Assembly (NCBI GenBank): GCA_963677915.2
Contig: CAXXGE010000041.1
Location: forward strand, 89,646-153,645
Source: G963677915 sp963677915
Lineage (GTDB): Bacteria > Bacillota > Clostridia > Lachnospirales > Vallitaleaceae
DNA length: 64,000 nt
Direction of reading: 5' to 3'
Notes under the pieces: model-generated
What the model was told of the DNA's origin: nothing
The model's input: only the letters and a program-made list of their open reading frames with translations
Database searches by the model: none
Shown: positions 45,355 through 54,913 of the stretch, in pieces
How the letters are laid out: each line of letters begins with the position of its first letter
Numbering within the stretch: position 1 is the first letter of the stretch
Made by a program: the position numbers and the translations under genes

Positions 45355-46005
45355 TGTCTTCCTCTTGTCGAATGGACTGCCACTCTTCAATCAGATCCTT
45401 GAATGCCTGCGTGTTCCTGATGTTGTCGAAATCCCGGTCTTCCTTAGCTCTGGCAATCCTGTCTTCACGAAGTTCAAAGGACCTCTCCAGATAGTGCAGG
45501 CACTCGTCAAGGTTGCTGTAATTTTTATCGGTTCCATACAACAATGAGATTGTGCAGGCCAGGTTATAGTAGCAGTAAGCCAGCTGATTGGCATCCTCCG
45601 TCGTACCGTCGAGGAGCGTTCCAGCGTAGAACAGGGCTGCTGCAGATTCATATTCACCGTTGCTGTAGTAATACATACCGGCTTCGTTCAAAGATTCTAC
45701 ATCAGCTGCATCGGCTTCGATTTTCCCGTCATTCGTAACTGTCTCAAAAGAAATGAATCTGATATGTTCTGCTGACCTATGAAAGTGTCCTGGACCTGTT
45801 GCACTGTCTCGATAGGGATCGGATCCGATTGCAGCGCAAGTTCGCTTGACGCAGCGTCTGGCAATGGATCAGTCTCGGCAATTTCCTCCAGGGAAACCTC
45901 GATGGCAACGCCCTTGTCCCGGGACAAGAGAGGAATCAATGCGCTGATGCCCATGACAAGCACCAACCCTACTATGGGTATTATGATGTGAATCTTGTTA
46001 TTCAT
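45347..46005 (-). pseudogene. membrane-anchored TPR-like protein, 4-base deletion
   Basis: The first frame (46005-45697) gives the membrane anchor IIIPIVGLVLVMGISALIPL and the linker to VQDTFIGQ, then goes astray. The second (45691-45347) gives NEAGMYYYSNGEYESAA and the TPR part to the end. Compared with 24451-25113, eight bases (CTCATCCG) are replaced by four (TTCT) near 45770, which shifts the frame. The TPR half may still be made from an internal start, since its stop is coupled to VanZ. Otherwise a recent pseudogene or a sequencing fault. Confidence 0.82.
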
Positions 46006-46031
46006 CTTGGACCACTTCCTTACTGCTTGGG

Positions 46032-47198
46032 CTAGTCTCTGGTGAACAAATCCCTTGTATAAACCTTCTCCTCGACGTCCTTAATCTCATCCGACAGCCT
46101 GTTTACGACAATCACATCGCTGATCGCCTTGAACTCGTCGAGATTCCTAATAATCCTCGAATTGAAGAACTCTTCCTCTTGCAGCGCAGGTTCATAAAGC
46201 ACGACTTCTATTCCCTTCGCCTTGACACGTTTCATGACGCCCTGGATGGCAGACTGGCGGAAGTTGTCCGAATCCGTCTTCATCGTCAAACGGTAGATGC
46301 CGACCGTCCTGGGATTCCTCTTCAGTATCATATCGGCAATATGGTCTTTTCTTGTTCTATTGGCATCCACAATGGCAGACATGATGTTTTGCGGCACGTC
46401 AGCATAGTTGGCCAGCAGCTGTTTGGTATCCTTCGGTAGGCAATAGCCGCCATATCCAAACGACGGATTGTTGTAGTGATCTCCGATTCTGGGGTCCATT
46501 CCGACGCCATCAATAATCTGTTTTGTGTTCAGTCCGCGCACTTCCGAGTAGGAGTCCAGTTCGTTGAAATAGGCAACCCGCATAGCAAGATAAGTGTTGG
46601 CAAACAGCTTGATGGCTTCAGCTTCCGTCGACCCTGTAAAAAGAAGGGGAACATCCTTCTTTATTGCGCCTTCTGCCAAAAGTCCGGCAAACACTTTGGC
46701 TCTTTCTGATTCTTCGCCTACAACGATTCTCGACGGATGAAGGTTATCGTATAAAGCTTTTCCTTCCCTTAAGAATTCCGGCGAGAAGATGATGTTCTCT
46801 GTTTCAAACATGGCCTTCACTTTTTCAGTATAGCCTACCGGAACCGTTGATTTAATGATCATCACCGCATCGGAATTGATTGAAAGCACGTTGGTAATCA
46901 CTGCTTCCACTGATCGGGTATTGAAATAGTTCTTATCCGGGTCATAGTTCGTTGGTGTGGATATTATGACATATTCTGCTTCTTTATAGGCTTCATAATT
47001 ATCTGTTGTCGCGGTCAGATTCAATTTCTTTTCTCTTAGATATTCTTCAATCTCCCTGTCAATGATCGGCGAGATTCCATTATTGATCATATCGACTTTT
47101 TCTTTGATGATATCCAGCGCGATGACTTCGTTATGCTGAGCTAAAAGCACTGCGTTTGACAGTCCCACGTATCCAGTTCCAGCGATTGTGATTTTCAT
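46032..47198 (-). CDS. ugd: UDP-glucose 6-dehydrogenase
   Basis: 388 residues from MKITIAGTGYVGLS, the NAD-binding GxGYVG start; a longer frame upstream overlaps the epimerase gene and is not used. SPEFLREGKALYDNLHPSRI holds the family substrate site, and FGYGGYCLPKDTKQ the catalytic Cys. It oxidises UDP-glucose to UDP-glucuronate with two NAD. It begins one base after the epimerase stop. Its last codons (TRDLFTRD) are found as debris upstream of the TPR-VanZ remnants at 19538 and 20571. Confidence 0.95.
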   Translation of the reverse strand: MKITIAGTGYVGLSNAVLLAQHNEVIALDIIKEKVDMINNGISPIIDREIEEYLREKKLNLTATTDNYEAYKEAEYVIISTPTNYDPDKNYFNTRSVEAVITNVLSINSDAVMIIKSTVPVGYTEKVKAMFETENIIFSPEFLREGKALYDNLHPSRIVVGEESERAKVFAGLLAEGAIKKDVPLLFTGSTEAEAIKLFANTYLAMRVAYFNELDSYSEVRGLNTKQIIDGVGMDPRIGDHYNNPSFGYGGYCLPKDTKQLLANYADVPQNIMSAIVDANRTRKDHIADMILKRNPRTVGIYRLTMKTDSDNFRQSAIQGVMKRVKAKGIEVVLYEPALQEEEFFNSRIIRNLDEFKAISDVIVVNRLSDEIKDVEEKVYTRDLFTRD

Positions 47199-47199
47199 T

Positions 47200-48198
47200 T
47201 TATCTGTTCTCCCCGTAAAATTCTTTATACCACTGAGCAAATTTATCCAGTCCCTCATCAAGAGTGGTGGATGGCTTGAATCCGAAGTCTTTCTCCAGTT
47301 CAGATACATCGGCATAAGTCTGGTAGACATCACCCGGCTGCATAGGAAGCAACTCCTTCTCTGCCTCTTTGTCGATGATGCCATATTTCATCAGTTTCTG
47401 TTCCAGTGTATTGACGAAGTCCATCAGGCTTTCCGGACGGTTGTTGCCGATGTTGTAGACTTTATACTTTACGCCATCATCATTGGGCTTGGGCGCTTTG
47501 TTCATGACGTTGATCACACCGGTGACTATATCATCAATATAGGTGAAATCACGGTACATGTCGCCATGATTAAAGATTTGTATCTTTTCACCTTTGACCA
47601 ATCTGTTCGTGAATTTGAAATAGGCCATATCGGGTCTACCCGCCGGACCATATACCGTAAAAAAACGAAGGCCGGTGCAAGGAATATCATACAGCTTGGC
47701 GTAGGCATGCGCCATCAGTTCATTGGACTTCTTCGTGGCAGCATAGAGGGATACGGGATTGTCGACCTGGTCATCAGTGGAATATGGAACTTTTTTGTTG
47801 GATCCGTAAACAGATGAAGACGATGCGTAGACCAGATGTTCAACGGGATGGCTGCGGCACGCTTCAAGTATATTGAAAAAGCCTATGAGGTTGGAATCCA
47901 CATAAGCCTGCGGGTTATCGATAGAATAGCGCACTCCTGCCTGAGCTGCCAAGTTGACAACGATGTCCGGTTTGTATTCTTCAAAAACAGTTTCTACTGC
48001 CTGCTTGTCTGCCAGGTCTCCTTTGATGAACGTAAAATTTTCACAGGATGCTAGCTTAGACAAACGGTATTCCTTCAAACTAATATCATAGTAGTCATTC
48101 ATATTATCAAAACCTATGATTTTGTTATCTGGAGCCAGGGCATTGGCTAGATTGGATCCAACGAATCCTGCTGCGCCAGTTATTAGAATTGTTTTCAT
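47200..48198 (-). CDS. UDP-glucuronate 4-epimerase (GalE-like SDR)
   Basis: 332 residues from the ATG after AAGGGGAAAG. NAD-binding ITGAAGFVGSNLANAL, then FDNMNDYYDISLKEYRLSKL, which is typical of UDP-glucuronate 4-epimerases rather than UDP-glucose epimerases. Catalytic YxxxK is YAATKKSNELMAHAY. FFTVYGPAGRPDMAYFKFT also fits. With ugd next in the operon it would make UDP-galacturonate. About 200 AT-rich bases separate it from wzx upstream and may hold a promoter, but none was convincing. Confidence 0.9.
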   Translation of the reverse strand: MKTILITGAAGFVGSNLANALAPDNKIIGFDNMNDYYDISLKEYRLSKLASCENFTFIKGDLADKQAVETVFEEYKPDIVVNLAAQAGVRYSIDNPQAYVDSNLIGFFNILEACRSHPVEHLVYASSSSVYGSNKKVPYSTDDQVDNPVSLYAATKKSNELMAHAYAKLYDIPCTGLRFFTVYGPAGRPDMAYFKFTNRLVKGEKIQIFNHGDMYRDFTYIDDIVTGVINVMNKAPKPNDDGVKYKVYNIGNNRPESLMDFVNTLEQKLMKYGIIDKEAEKELLPMQPGDVYQTYADVSELEKDFGFKPSTTLDEGLDKFAQWYKEFYGENR

Positions 48199-48397
48199 TT
48201 TATACTTTCCCCTTTGTATATCAATTGTGAAATACACCAACCGAATAGAACAATCAATTAATAATACCAATAGTATTCAAATCATGATAAGAGAATATTT
48301 CTATCTGAAATGGCTCATTTTATACTTGCAAACACATCAGTATATATGGTTTGTCGGTTGCATCTCCCTTTACATTAAACCTGGTTTCGGATTTATA

Positions 48398-49852
48398 CTA
48401 ATCACTTAAGAATTTCATTTTCATTCTATTTGAAATTCTTTCAATTTTGTTCAAAAAGTATTTATCCTTAAGAACCAAAAGAACACTAAAATATACAGTC
48501 ACTCCAATAAGAACAATTGTTCCAGTATTTATCATAGTTGCAGGCCAGTTTCTTGCGAACACAAATATAGGTAGAAACATTACAAGTGAAGCAATCAAAT
48601 ATTTATATGAATATTCTGCAATCATCCTAAAACTAGTGTACTCTTTGGTATAATATAAATATCCAACTAGCAAAATTGCTTCTGCTACTACCGAAGCAAT
48701 TGTTGCCCCCACTGATGCATACAAATAAATCAGTACAGAATTCATTGCTATATTAGTCACAGCTGATATGCCTTGAACTTTATTTCCTTTTGATTGTTGT
48801 TTGGTAGGCGTTATTATATTGCTCCCAATACATGACCGTAGACCTCGTAGAATGAACAGCGGACAAAAGACAACAAGCAAAATGATTACTTTTTCATAGC
48901 CTTCTCCAAAAAACCACGGTACTAAATTTGCTGCCACTCCTGCCATACCAAACGACATCGGAAACACAAACATTGAAATAAAGCTAACTGAATTGTTAAA
49001 GGCTATTTTAAAATCTTTCATATTTTTCTTCGCAAATAATGTCGTCATTCGTGAACGCATAACGACATTATACGAACTAATGACCATTGTAGCCATATTA
49101 ACCAGTTTATTTGCTTGCTCATAGTAACCATTTTCAGCATTATTATTCTGAATCATACCAAGCATTGCTTTATCCAGAACTGAGTGTATTTGATAAGCAA
49201 CTGTAGGAATAAAATATATAAATGTAGGACGTACATGTTCTTTTATTGAAGAGATATGTATGTCAGGTTTTTGAATGAATTTTTTTAAACTAATCCACAT
49301 TGTTGAATTGCCTAATACCTGAGAAAAACATAACAATAGTATATACAAATATAAGTCATCTGGATTCTTTACTAATGCCAGCATCATAATCAAACTTACA
49401 ACTTTAACTATGATACTTCTTATAGCAACGAATTTAAACTTTTCAATCCCTTGAAAAAACCAACTAATGTCAAGTATAGCCGCAATAAAATATGGTGCTT
49501 GTATTAGACAGTAAAATTTGTATTCCTTATATACCAGAGAAAAGACTATGAAAAACGCTAATGAGATGATTAAAGATATCATTTTTACAATGAAAATCTC
49601 CCAAAACTTTTTTGAATATTGCTTTTCATAGTCGTTTACTGATGCAATTTCTCTTTGGCCATAAGTTCCAACTCCTAATGAACCAACCATTACAAATGTT
49701 GAGACATATGAATATGTATAGCTATATATCCCAATATTTCCAACACCAAGAGTCCTTGAAATATATGGAGTAGTAATTAAAGGCAACAATATATTGACTA
49801 CTTGAAACATTAAATTATATAAATAATTCTTCTTTACACTATCCCTTTTCAT
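48398..49852 (-). CDS. Wzx-type polysaccharide flippase
   Basis: 484 residues from MKRDSVKKNYLYNLMFQ; the frame extends upstream without a better start. About 12-14 membrane segments and the family opening YLYNLMFQVVNILLPLITTP, followed by YISRTLGVGNIGIYSYTYSY. It moves lipid-linked repeat units across the membrane. The region is strongly AT-rich. It follows the ferredoxin gene by 17 bases. Confidence 0.93.
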   Translation of the reverse strand: MKRDSVKKNYLYNLMFQVVNILLPLITTPYISRTLGVGNIGIYSYTYSYVSTFVMVGSLGVGTYGQREIASVNDYEKQYSKKFWEIFIVKMISLIISLAFFIVFSLVYKEYKFYCLIQAPYFIAAILDISWFFQGIEKFKFVAIRSIIVKVVSLIMMLALVKNPDDLYLYILLLCFSQVLGNSTMWISLKKFIQKPDIHISSIKEHVRPTFIYFIPTVAYQIHSVLDKAMLGMIQNNNAENGYYEQANKLVNMATMVISSYNVVMRSRMTTLFAKKNMKDFKIAFNNSVSFISMFVFPMSFGMAGVAANLVPWFFGEGYEKVIILLVVFCPLFILRGLRSCIGSNIITPTKQQSKGNKVQGISAVTNIAMNSVLIYLYASVGATIASVVAEAILLVGYLYYTKEYTSFRMIAEYSYKYLIASLVMFLPIFVFARNWPATMINTGTIVLIGVTVYFSVLLVLKDKYFLNKIERISNRMKMKFLSD

Positions 49853-49869
49853 ACTTTCAACTTTCTCAA

Positions 49870-50151
49870 TTAGACTATATTCTTTTTCTTCTGGTCCACT
49901 TTGAAACTGCAGACCGCTACACATTTATAGCACCGAACACATATCGCAGTATCAATAACAGGATATAAAAAGCCTTCAAGATCTTCACGCATCTCAATAG
50001 CATCATGTGGACATATCGCATAACATGCAGAACAACCACAGCACTCTTCTTTATTATTATAAAGTTCAGGCAATTTTTCACTGGCATCAACTGCCATCAT
50101 ATTAACATATAGATTTATCCCATTGTTGTGATTCATATTTTTCATAAACAT
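49870..50151 (-). CDS. 2[4Fe-4S] ferredoxin-type protein
   Basis: 93 residues. Two cluster motifs: CCGCSACYAICPHDAI and CVRCYKCVAVCSF, each CxxCxxCxxxC. The linker MREDLEGFLYPVIDTAICVRC is the usual N-terminal domain of FrhB-type proteins (GF.YP.ID...C). Here it is a separate gene downstream of its FrhB partner. The start is uncertain; only AGGGA lies near the ATG. Probably passes electrons to the FrhB-like protein. Confidence 0.88.
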   Translation of the reverse strand: MFMKNMNHNNGINLYVNMMAVDASEKLPELYNNKEECCGCSACYAICPHDAIEMREDLEGFLYPVIDTAICVRCYKCVAVCSFKVDQKKKNIV

Positions 50152-50183
50152 TATTAGTCCCTATATAATTCAATTCTTAATTT

Positions 50184-51125
50184 TTAGTTTCTAGTTTTTA
50201 TCAAAAGTTTGATCTTTCGGATTCCTCTTCTAATAATATTTAATTCTATATACTTATTTACTATCTTGCCGAAAGACATCTTATTGTAATCTTTCCAAAA
50301 TTCCACCCTCATTTTAGGTTTCTCATAAGATCTAACCAATGGATATTGCATATAATCTTCAATATTAATCAGTTTATATATACAATTTTTTTTTGCCTCA
50401 TCAAAGAAAGTTTTCCCCTTCTCATTATTGATTATAACCAATGATACTCCTTTGTTATCATAAAACTCTGGATTAGCCTCTTTTACTCCCCATGCATCAC
50501 CAATGGTGATATCACCTGGATGTTCTACACTTTTATAAGGGCACTTAAAGCATGCCGGACGTAAAATATTATGGTCCGCAAAGAGGTGAGTGAATATTTT
50601 GCTATCATATTCTATACCATCAATCCATAAAGTCTCATAGTGTGCCGACCATCCATATTTCGATTTATTAATAAATTCCACCTTTGTAACTTTACCATTA
50701 TACCGCTTTTCTGAGTATCTCAAATAGTCTAGCCAAACTTTGGGGGAAGGTACACCATGACAAATAATATCAATACAGATTAGCATTCCTGAATCTAGTC
50801 CTTTGCAGAATGACTTAAGTCCAGCTATTTGACAAGATGTCCCTGAAAACAATACACTCTTACCTTCTTTTAGGTCGTTACGAGCTTTTCTGAATGTCTG
50901 TTTCAAATCGCTTTGTATATATTTTGATTTTCTAAAACTATTTCTTTCTGCTTTGGTAGTTGCCCTATCATGAATGGCTTCAAATTCATCTGTAAGCCTA
51001 CAGCCATAAACAATACCGTTCATGTCTAACATATAATCACTGAGCGCAGTGAATATTCCTCCAGAGCGTGACTTGTCCCTAATACTATCATCTGCATGTT
51101 TTGCAATAAAAACTGTTGGTAACAT
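50184..51125 (-). CDS. FrhB-like (coenzyme F420 hydrogenase beta family) protein
   Basis: 313 residues with GGGAGAATTGAT before the ATG. SRSGGIFTALSDYML, VLFSGTSCQIAGLKSFC, CIDIICHGVPSPKVWLDYL and CFKCPYKSVEHPGDITIGD are the conserved blocks of the FrhB C-terminal domain. Homologues in capsule and EPS clusters sit next to pyruvyltransferases, as here. They are flavin/FeS proteins thought to modify sugars by reduction; the exact reaction is not known. The ferredoxin domain, normally fused at the N-terminus, is the next gene downstream. Confidence 0.88.
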   Translation of the reverse strand: MLPTVFIAKHADDSIRDKSRSGGIFTALSDYMLDMNGIVYGCRLTDEFEAIHDRATTKAERNSFRKSKYIQSDLKQTFRKARNDLKEGKSVLFSGTSCQIAGLKSFCKGLDSGMLICIDIICHGVPSPKVWLDYLRYSEKRYNGKVTKVEFINKSKYGWSAHYETLWIDGIEYDSKIFTHLFADHNILRPACFKCPYKSVEHPGDITIGDAWGVKEANPEFYDNKGVSLVIINNEKGKTFFDEAKKNCIYKLINIEDYMQYPLVRSYEKPKMRVEFWKDYNKMSFGKIVNKYIELNIIRRGIRKIKLLIKTRN

Positions 51126-51156
51126 ATCAATTCTCCCTAACTACATTACACGCAAT

Positions 51157-52194
51157 TTAATTGCTTATTATTACATTTCCAAAATATTCTTTTGTTCGTT
51201 TTCTCTCTTTTTGAATTATTCTATTTATCATCTGATAATCTGGCTTGCAATTAATTCTTTCATCCATCAGCTTATACAATTTCTCCCCATCCTTTTCATT
51301 TTTAAGACAAAACTTCTCAAACTTCAGTATGTCTGCAGCGTATTCAATCTTAAAGCGTCGCCTTTCGGTTAGCAATGATATGAATGATTTGCTTCTCGCT
51401 ACAGAAATCATTGTCCCATGAAACATATTTGTCACAATAAAGTTTGCAATATCGAAATATCCAATGAACTCAAATGGTGTTTTTGCAACAAGGTTTAAGT
51501 CACACCATTCATTGTAAATGTCAATAGAAATTGTTTTTAATCCTTTTTTTCTTGCTAGCTTTTTAATTGATTTTATTTCAATTTCATCGTTAATCAGTCC
51601 ATATATCATTATAAACTTATCTAAATTTTTACTAGGCATTGTATTTGGTATATCTATTAAAAAAACAGGGTCTATATGTATTTGAATATCTTTTGATATT
51701 GTTTCATTTAACAATCTATATGCATTATTGTCTCTTACTGAAACTGCCGAATACTGATTTATTGAATTACTTAATTTATTAGGTATTCCTCCTGAATAAT
51801 TCCCCATACTAACAGCATACGATATTTTCTCAACACCAGATATTCCACCATCGATATTATAATCACTATAAACTGCATTTCCTACATTCCACATTTCATC
51901 GCTACCAACAACAAGCAGGTCAAAACCAGTTCTATTGGCGCTCGTTTTTAAATGCTTCCTTTGTGCCATTCTCAATGATGTGTAGCGCCTAAAATCATTT
52001 AACAATCTTTTTGGATTCTTTGAAGTAAGAAGATTTATCCTTTGATTCTTAGACATGTTGATAAAACTGTTCTTTATATATCTAACATTCATATCAAATT
52101 CTTTTTGCAAAAAAGCTCCTAAGCAATACGCTTGTAAAAAAGCTCCTTCATTAATTGCATCATAATATGTAATTATACCAATATTTTTTTTCAT
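51157..52194 (-). CDS. polysaccharide pyruvyltransferase family protein
   Basis: 345 residues. The start GIITYYDAINEGAFLQAYCL is the family's N-GA-LQA pattern. LLVVGSDEMWN and, near the end, TNMFHGTMISVARSKSFI give the other conserved blocks. Members transfer pyruvate from PEP to form ketals on sugars, although those next to FrhB-type genes may do a related reaction. It abuts the next upstream GT gene with no gap. Confidence 0.9.
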   Translation of the reverse strand: MKKNIGIITYYDAINEGAFLQAYCLGAFLQKEFDMNVRYIKNSFINMSKNQRINLLTSKNPKRLLNDFRRYTSLRMAQRKHLKTSANRTGFDLLVVGSDEMWNVGNAVYSDYNIDGGISGVEKISYAVSMGNYSGGIPNKLSNSINQYSAVSVRDNNAYRLLNETISKDIQIHIDPVFLIDIPNTMPSKNLDKFIMIYGLINDEIEIKSIKKLARKKGLKTISIDIYNEWCDLNLVAKTPFEFIGYFDIANFIVTNMFHGTMISVARSKSFISLLTERRRFKIEYAADILKFEKFCLKNEKDGEKLYKLMDERINCKPDYQMINRIIQKERKRTKEYFGNVIISN

Positions 52195-53400
52195 TTAATA
52201 AATATCTCCATTATGTATGTCATATACATCCAATATATATCCTTCAAATTTATCTACAATATTTTCAGTTGCAAAGTCCTCTGCTCTCTCTCTTGCATGA
52301 TTAGACAGTGCCCTGTAATCATTTTCATTCTCTAATAATGATATGACTGATTTAGCATATTTATCGATGTTGAATCTTTCGATTAATATCCCATTCTTAC
52401 CATTTTCTATTATTTCATCTGGTCCATTATTATGGAAAGCTATTACTGGTACTCCAAATGCCATTGCTTCAATCAACACAACACCAAACCCTTCATATCT
52501 CGATGTGTGTAAGAAAATCGATGCATTATTATAGTAATTTTCTACATTTGACGTCATTCCAACTAATTTTATATTTGAAGTCAATCCTGCTCCTATAATC
52601 TGTTGCTCAAACTTACCTCTATCAGGACCATCACCAACAACTGTAAGCCTAACATCTGGTTTAGTTTCAACAATTTTCCTCATTACCTCGACCAAAATGT
52701 CCAGTCCCTTCTGAAACTCATATAGTCTACCAACAAATAATAAACTGCTATCTCTAGAGGGGCTTACTTCAATCTGTTTAAAAGAAACTGGGTTATATAA
52801 CGTTTCTGTTTTTACTCCAAAAAGATTACTATATTTTGCATTATCGATATCTGTAAGCACAAATAGACAATCCAAATTTTTAAATTCCTTCTGGCATAGT
52901 TTTTTCAAGCCAAAACTATTTCTCTTAGGTATTTCAAAATAACTTTCAAAAGTATTATGTTGCCAACCGATAGTCGCGCAATTAATTTCCGGTACTAATT
53001 GCGCCAATAAAAGCGAGTAGTAGTCCGTTATGCCTACTACAACATCATATTTTTCTTCATTGATATATTTTGATATTGCTTCTAGTTGCCGTTTGGGGAA
53101 CATTATTCTCTTTGCAATATGTGCTCCCAGTCGATTATCAAGGTATCCAAATTTCATATTCGTTTTCCATATAGCTATAGAAAGAAAGCCATTTATGGAG
53201 TATTTGTTATGTCTTGGGAAATCCAACATGTTCTTTATATTCACCTTATTACTTAACTGAAAAACATTTTCATCCTCTTCCGAATATGGCATAACTATTG
53301 TAATATCATGTTGTTCAACTAACTTATTAACAATTTCTGGTATAACACGTTGAATACCACCATGCATAAATAGATTCAAACTAATAAAACAAAACTTCAT
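52195..53400 (-). CDS. GT4 glycosyltransferase
   Basis: 401 residues, GT-B fold. N-terminal MHGGIQRVIPEIVNKL (the GG..R acceptor loop), then SLLFVGRLYEFQKGLDIL and the donor site SRYEGFGVVLIEAMAFGVPV with the Ex7E pair. Cytoplasmic, adds a sugar to the lipid-linked unit; retaining mechanism is expected for GT4. Donor sugar unknown. Confidence 0.93.
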   Translation of the reverse strand: MKFCFISLNLFMHGGIQRVIPEIVNKLVEQHDITIVMPYSEEDENVFQLSNKVNIKNMLDFPRHNKYSINGFLSIAIWKTNMKFGYLDNRLGAHIAKRIMFPKRQLEAISKYINEEKYDVVVGITDYYSLLLAQLVPEINCATIGWQHNTFESYFEIPKRNSFGLKKLCQKEFKNLDCLFVLTDIDNAKYSNLFGVKTETLYNPVSFKQIEVSPSRDSSLLFVGRLYEFQKGLDILVEVMRKIVETKPDVRLTVVGDGPDRGKFEQQIIGAGLTSNIKLVGMTSNVENYYNNASIFLHTSRYEGFGVVLIEAMAFGVPVIAFHNNGPDEIIENGKNGILIERFNIDKYAKSVISLLENENDYRALSNHARERAEDFATENIVDKFEGYILDVYDIHNGDIY

Positions 53401-53415
53401 CTTATTCTCCTTGGT

Positions 53416-54759
53416 TCATTGTATTGCAGCAGACTTTACAGCAGTCATTCCTAAGCGTTTACTAATTTTTTCAGATTTCAAATAATACATTGTAATTGAG
53501 CAAGATAAAAAATACGGAATATACATTGGAGCATCATATAATGGATTACCAGTAATTGAGTAAAGCAAAAAGAAAACCTGCATACCTAATGAAAACGTAA
53601 TATTTCGCTGATCCACAAGGTTTGATTCTATAATGTTTTTTCTCATTTTCAACAAGAGATTTGAAGTTCTTAATAAACATGAAATAAACCAAGTAAGATA
53701 AACAGACAAACCTACTATTCCCGTTTCACACAATAGTTGAAGATATACATTGTGTACATTTATTGTAACACCATTCTCCTCTGCAATCTGGGTGAAATGA
53801 CCCCACCCAATACCAAATATTGGGCTTGATCGAACAATATTTATCGCCACTGACCAAGTGTTAATTCTACCTAGTGTAACATCACCTTGATCAGCTGTAT
53901 CCTTAAAACGATTTATGAATGTAAATAGATCCGGAAACAGACTGTAAATAATAATGAAAATCACAAAAACAATCATAGTATTAGAAAGTATTTTTAGTAT
54001 GCGACCTCTGCTAATATTGGAAGTATATGCATAGTACATGGAAAAAATTGCTATGCACGAAAAAATGAAATGTGCTCGCTTCCCAGTTAATAATAGTGCG
54101 ATTACTGCCAATACAACTATAAACGTCATTTTACTCTTTTCATTCTTTGTGTCTGCATAAAACAATTTACTTATCAACAATAGTAGTACTACTGCTAAAT
54201 ACATGCCATTAGTAGAATAATGATTAGCTAGTCCAGCTATCCATCCATGGCTATATTGTTGTATTAATAAAACCTGATGTTTATAATCAAATAATTTTAC
54301 TATTATGTTTAAATACGACCTACTATCAATAGCTAACCATACTGTAGCAAATATATGAAGTGAAGCTAATCTGGTATATATCATTAGTACTCTTTGTGGA
54401 AACAAATAAATAATTCTTCCTATGAATAATAAACTGAACAGAATAAAATATCTTAATATATAGAAACTGTTGATCGTTTCTATGTAGTAATTATTGTTAA
54501 AAAACACTATAATAATCCCTAATATTAGAATATCGTTATAAAGCGGGAGCCAATTCTTAAAATTACAGCTGACTAATATAATCGCAATTGAAATCAAACA
54601 TAATAGGATTCTTAATGGATTTGAAATTAACACATTCAACAAATGATCTACTATACCCAGCATAATTATATATATTAAGGCTATATTGATTGATAAATGA
54701 TTCTTATTGTAGCGATACGTTAATTTCATAAATCTCATATAAGATGTATTAGAAGCCAA
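53416..54759 (-). CDS. Wzy-type O-antigen/EPS polymerase
   Basis: 447 residues and about 11 membrane segments. The large outer loop and the pattern FGIGWGHFTQIAEENGVTIN, HNVYLQLLCETGIVGLSVYL are those of the Wzy_C/O-antigen ligase family. It would polymerise repeat units outside the membrane after Wzx. The 154 bases up to 54913 hold no convincing gene; an antisense-frame stretch with ISDGIKIGSG recalls a hexapeptide acyltransferase but is too short to call. Confidence 0.9.
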   Translation of the reverse strand: MASNTSYMRFMKLTYRYNKNHLSINIALIYIIMLGIVDHLLNVLISNPLRILLCLISIAIILVSCNFKNWLPLYNDILILGIIIVFFNNNYYIETINSFYILRYFILFSLLFIGRIIYLFPQRVLMIYTRLASLHIFATVWLAIDSRSYLNIIVKLFDYKHQVLLIQQYSHGWIAGLANHYSTNGMYLAVVLLLLISKLFYADTKNEKSKMTFIVVLAVIALLLTGKRAHFIFSCIAIFSMYYAYTSNISRGRILKILSNTMIVFVIFIIIYSLFPDLFTFINRFKDTADQGDVTLGRINTWSVAINIVRSSPIFGIGWGHFTQIAEENGVTINVHNVYLQLLCETGIVGLSVYLTWFISCLLRTSNLLLKMRKNIIESNLVDQRNITFSLGMQVFFLLYSITGNPLYDAPMYIPYFLSCSITMYYLKSEKISKRLGMTAVKSAAIQ

Positions 54760-54913
54760 TACACCTCATTTCCTTTCGTTTTTGTAGCTGCAATTATGGT
54801 GCTTGTTTAAATCCATTGACACAAAAAGTGGGTTATAATTAAATTTTATCTGAAAGGGAACGTCCATATAAATAAACAGCTGACCTGATCCAATCTTAAT
54901 ACCATCACTTATG

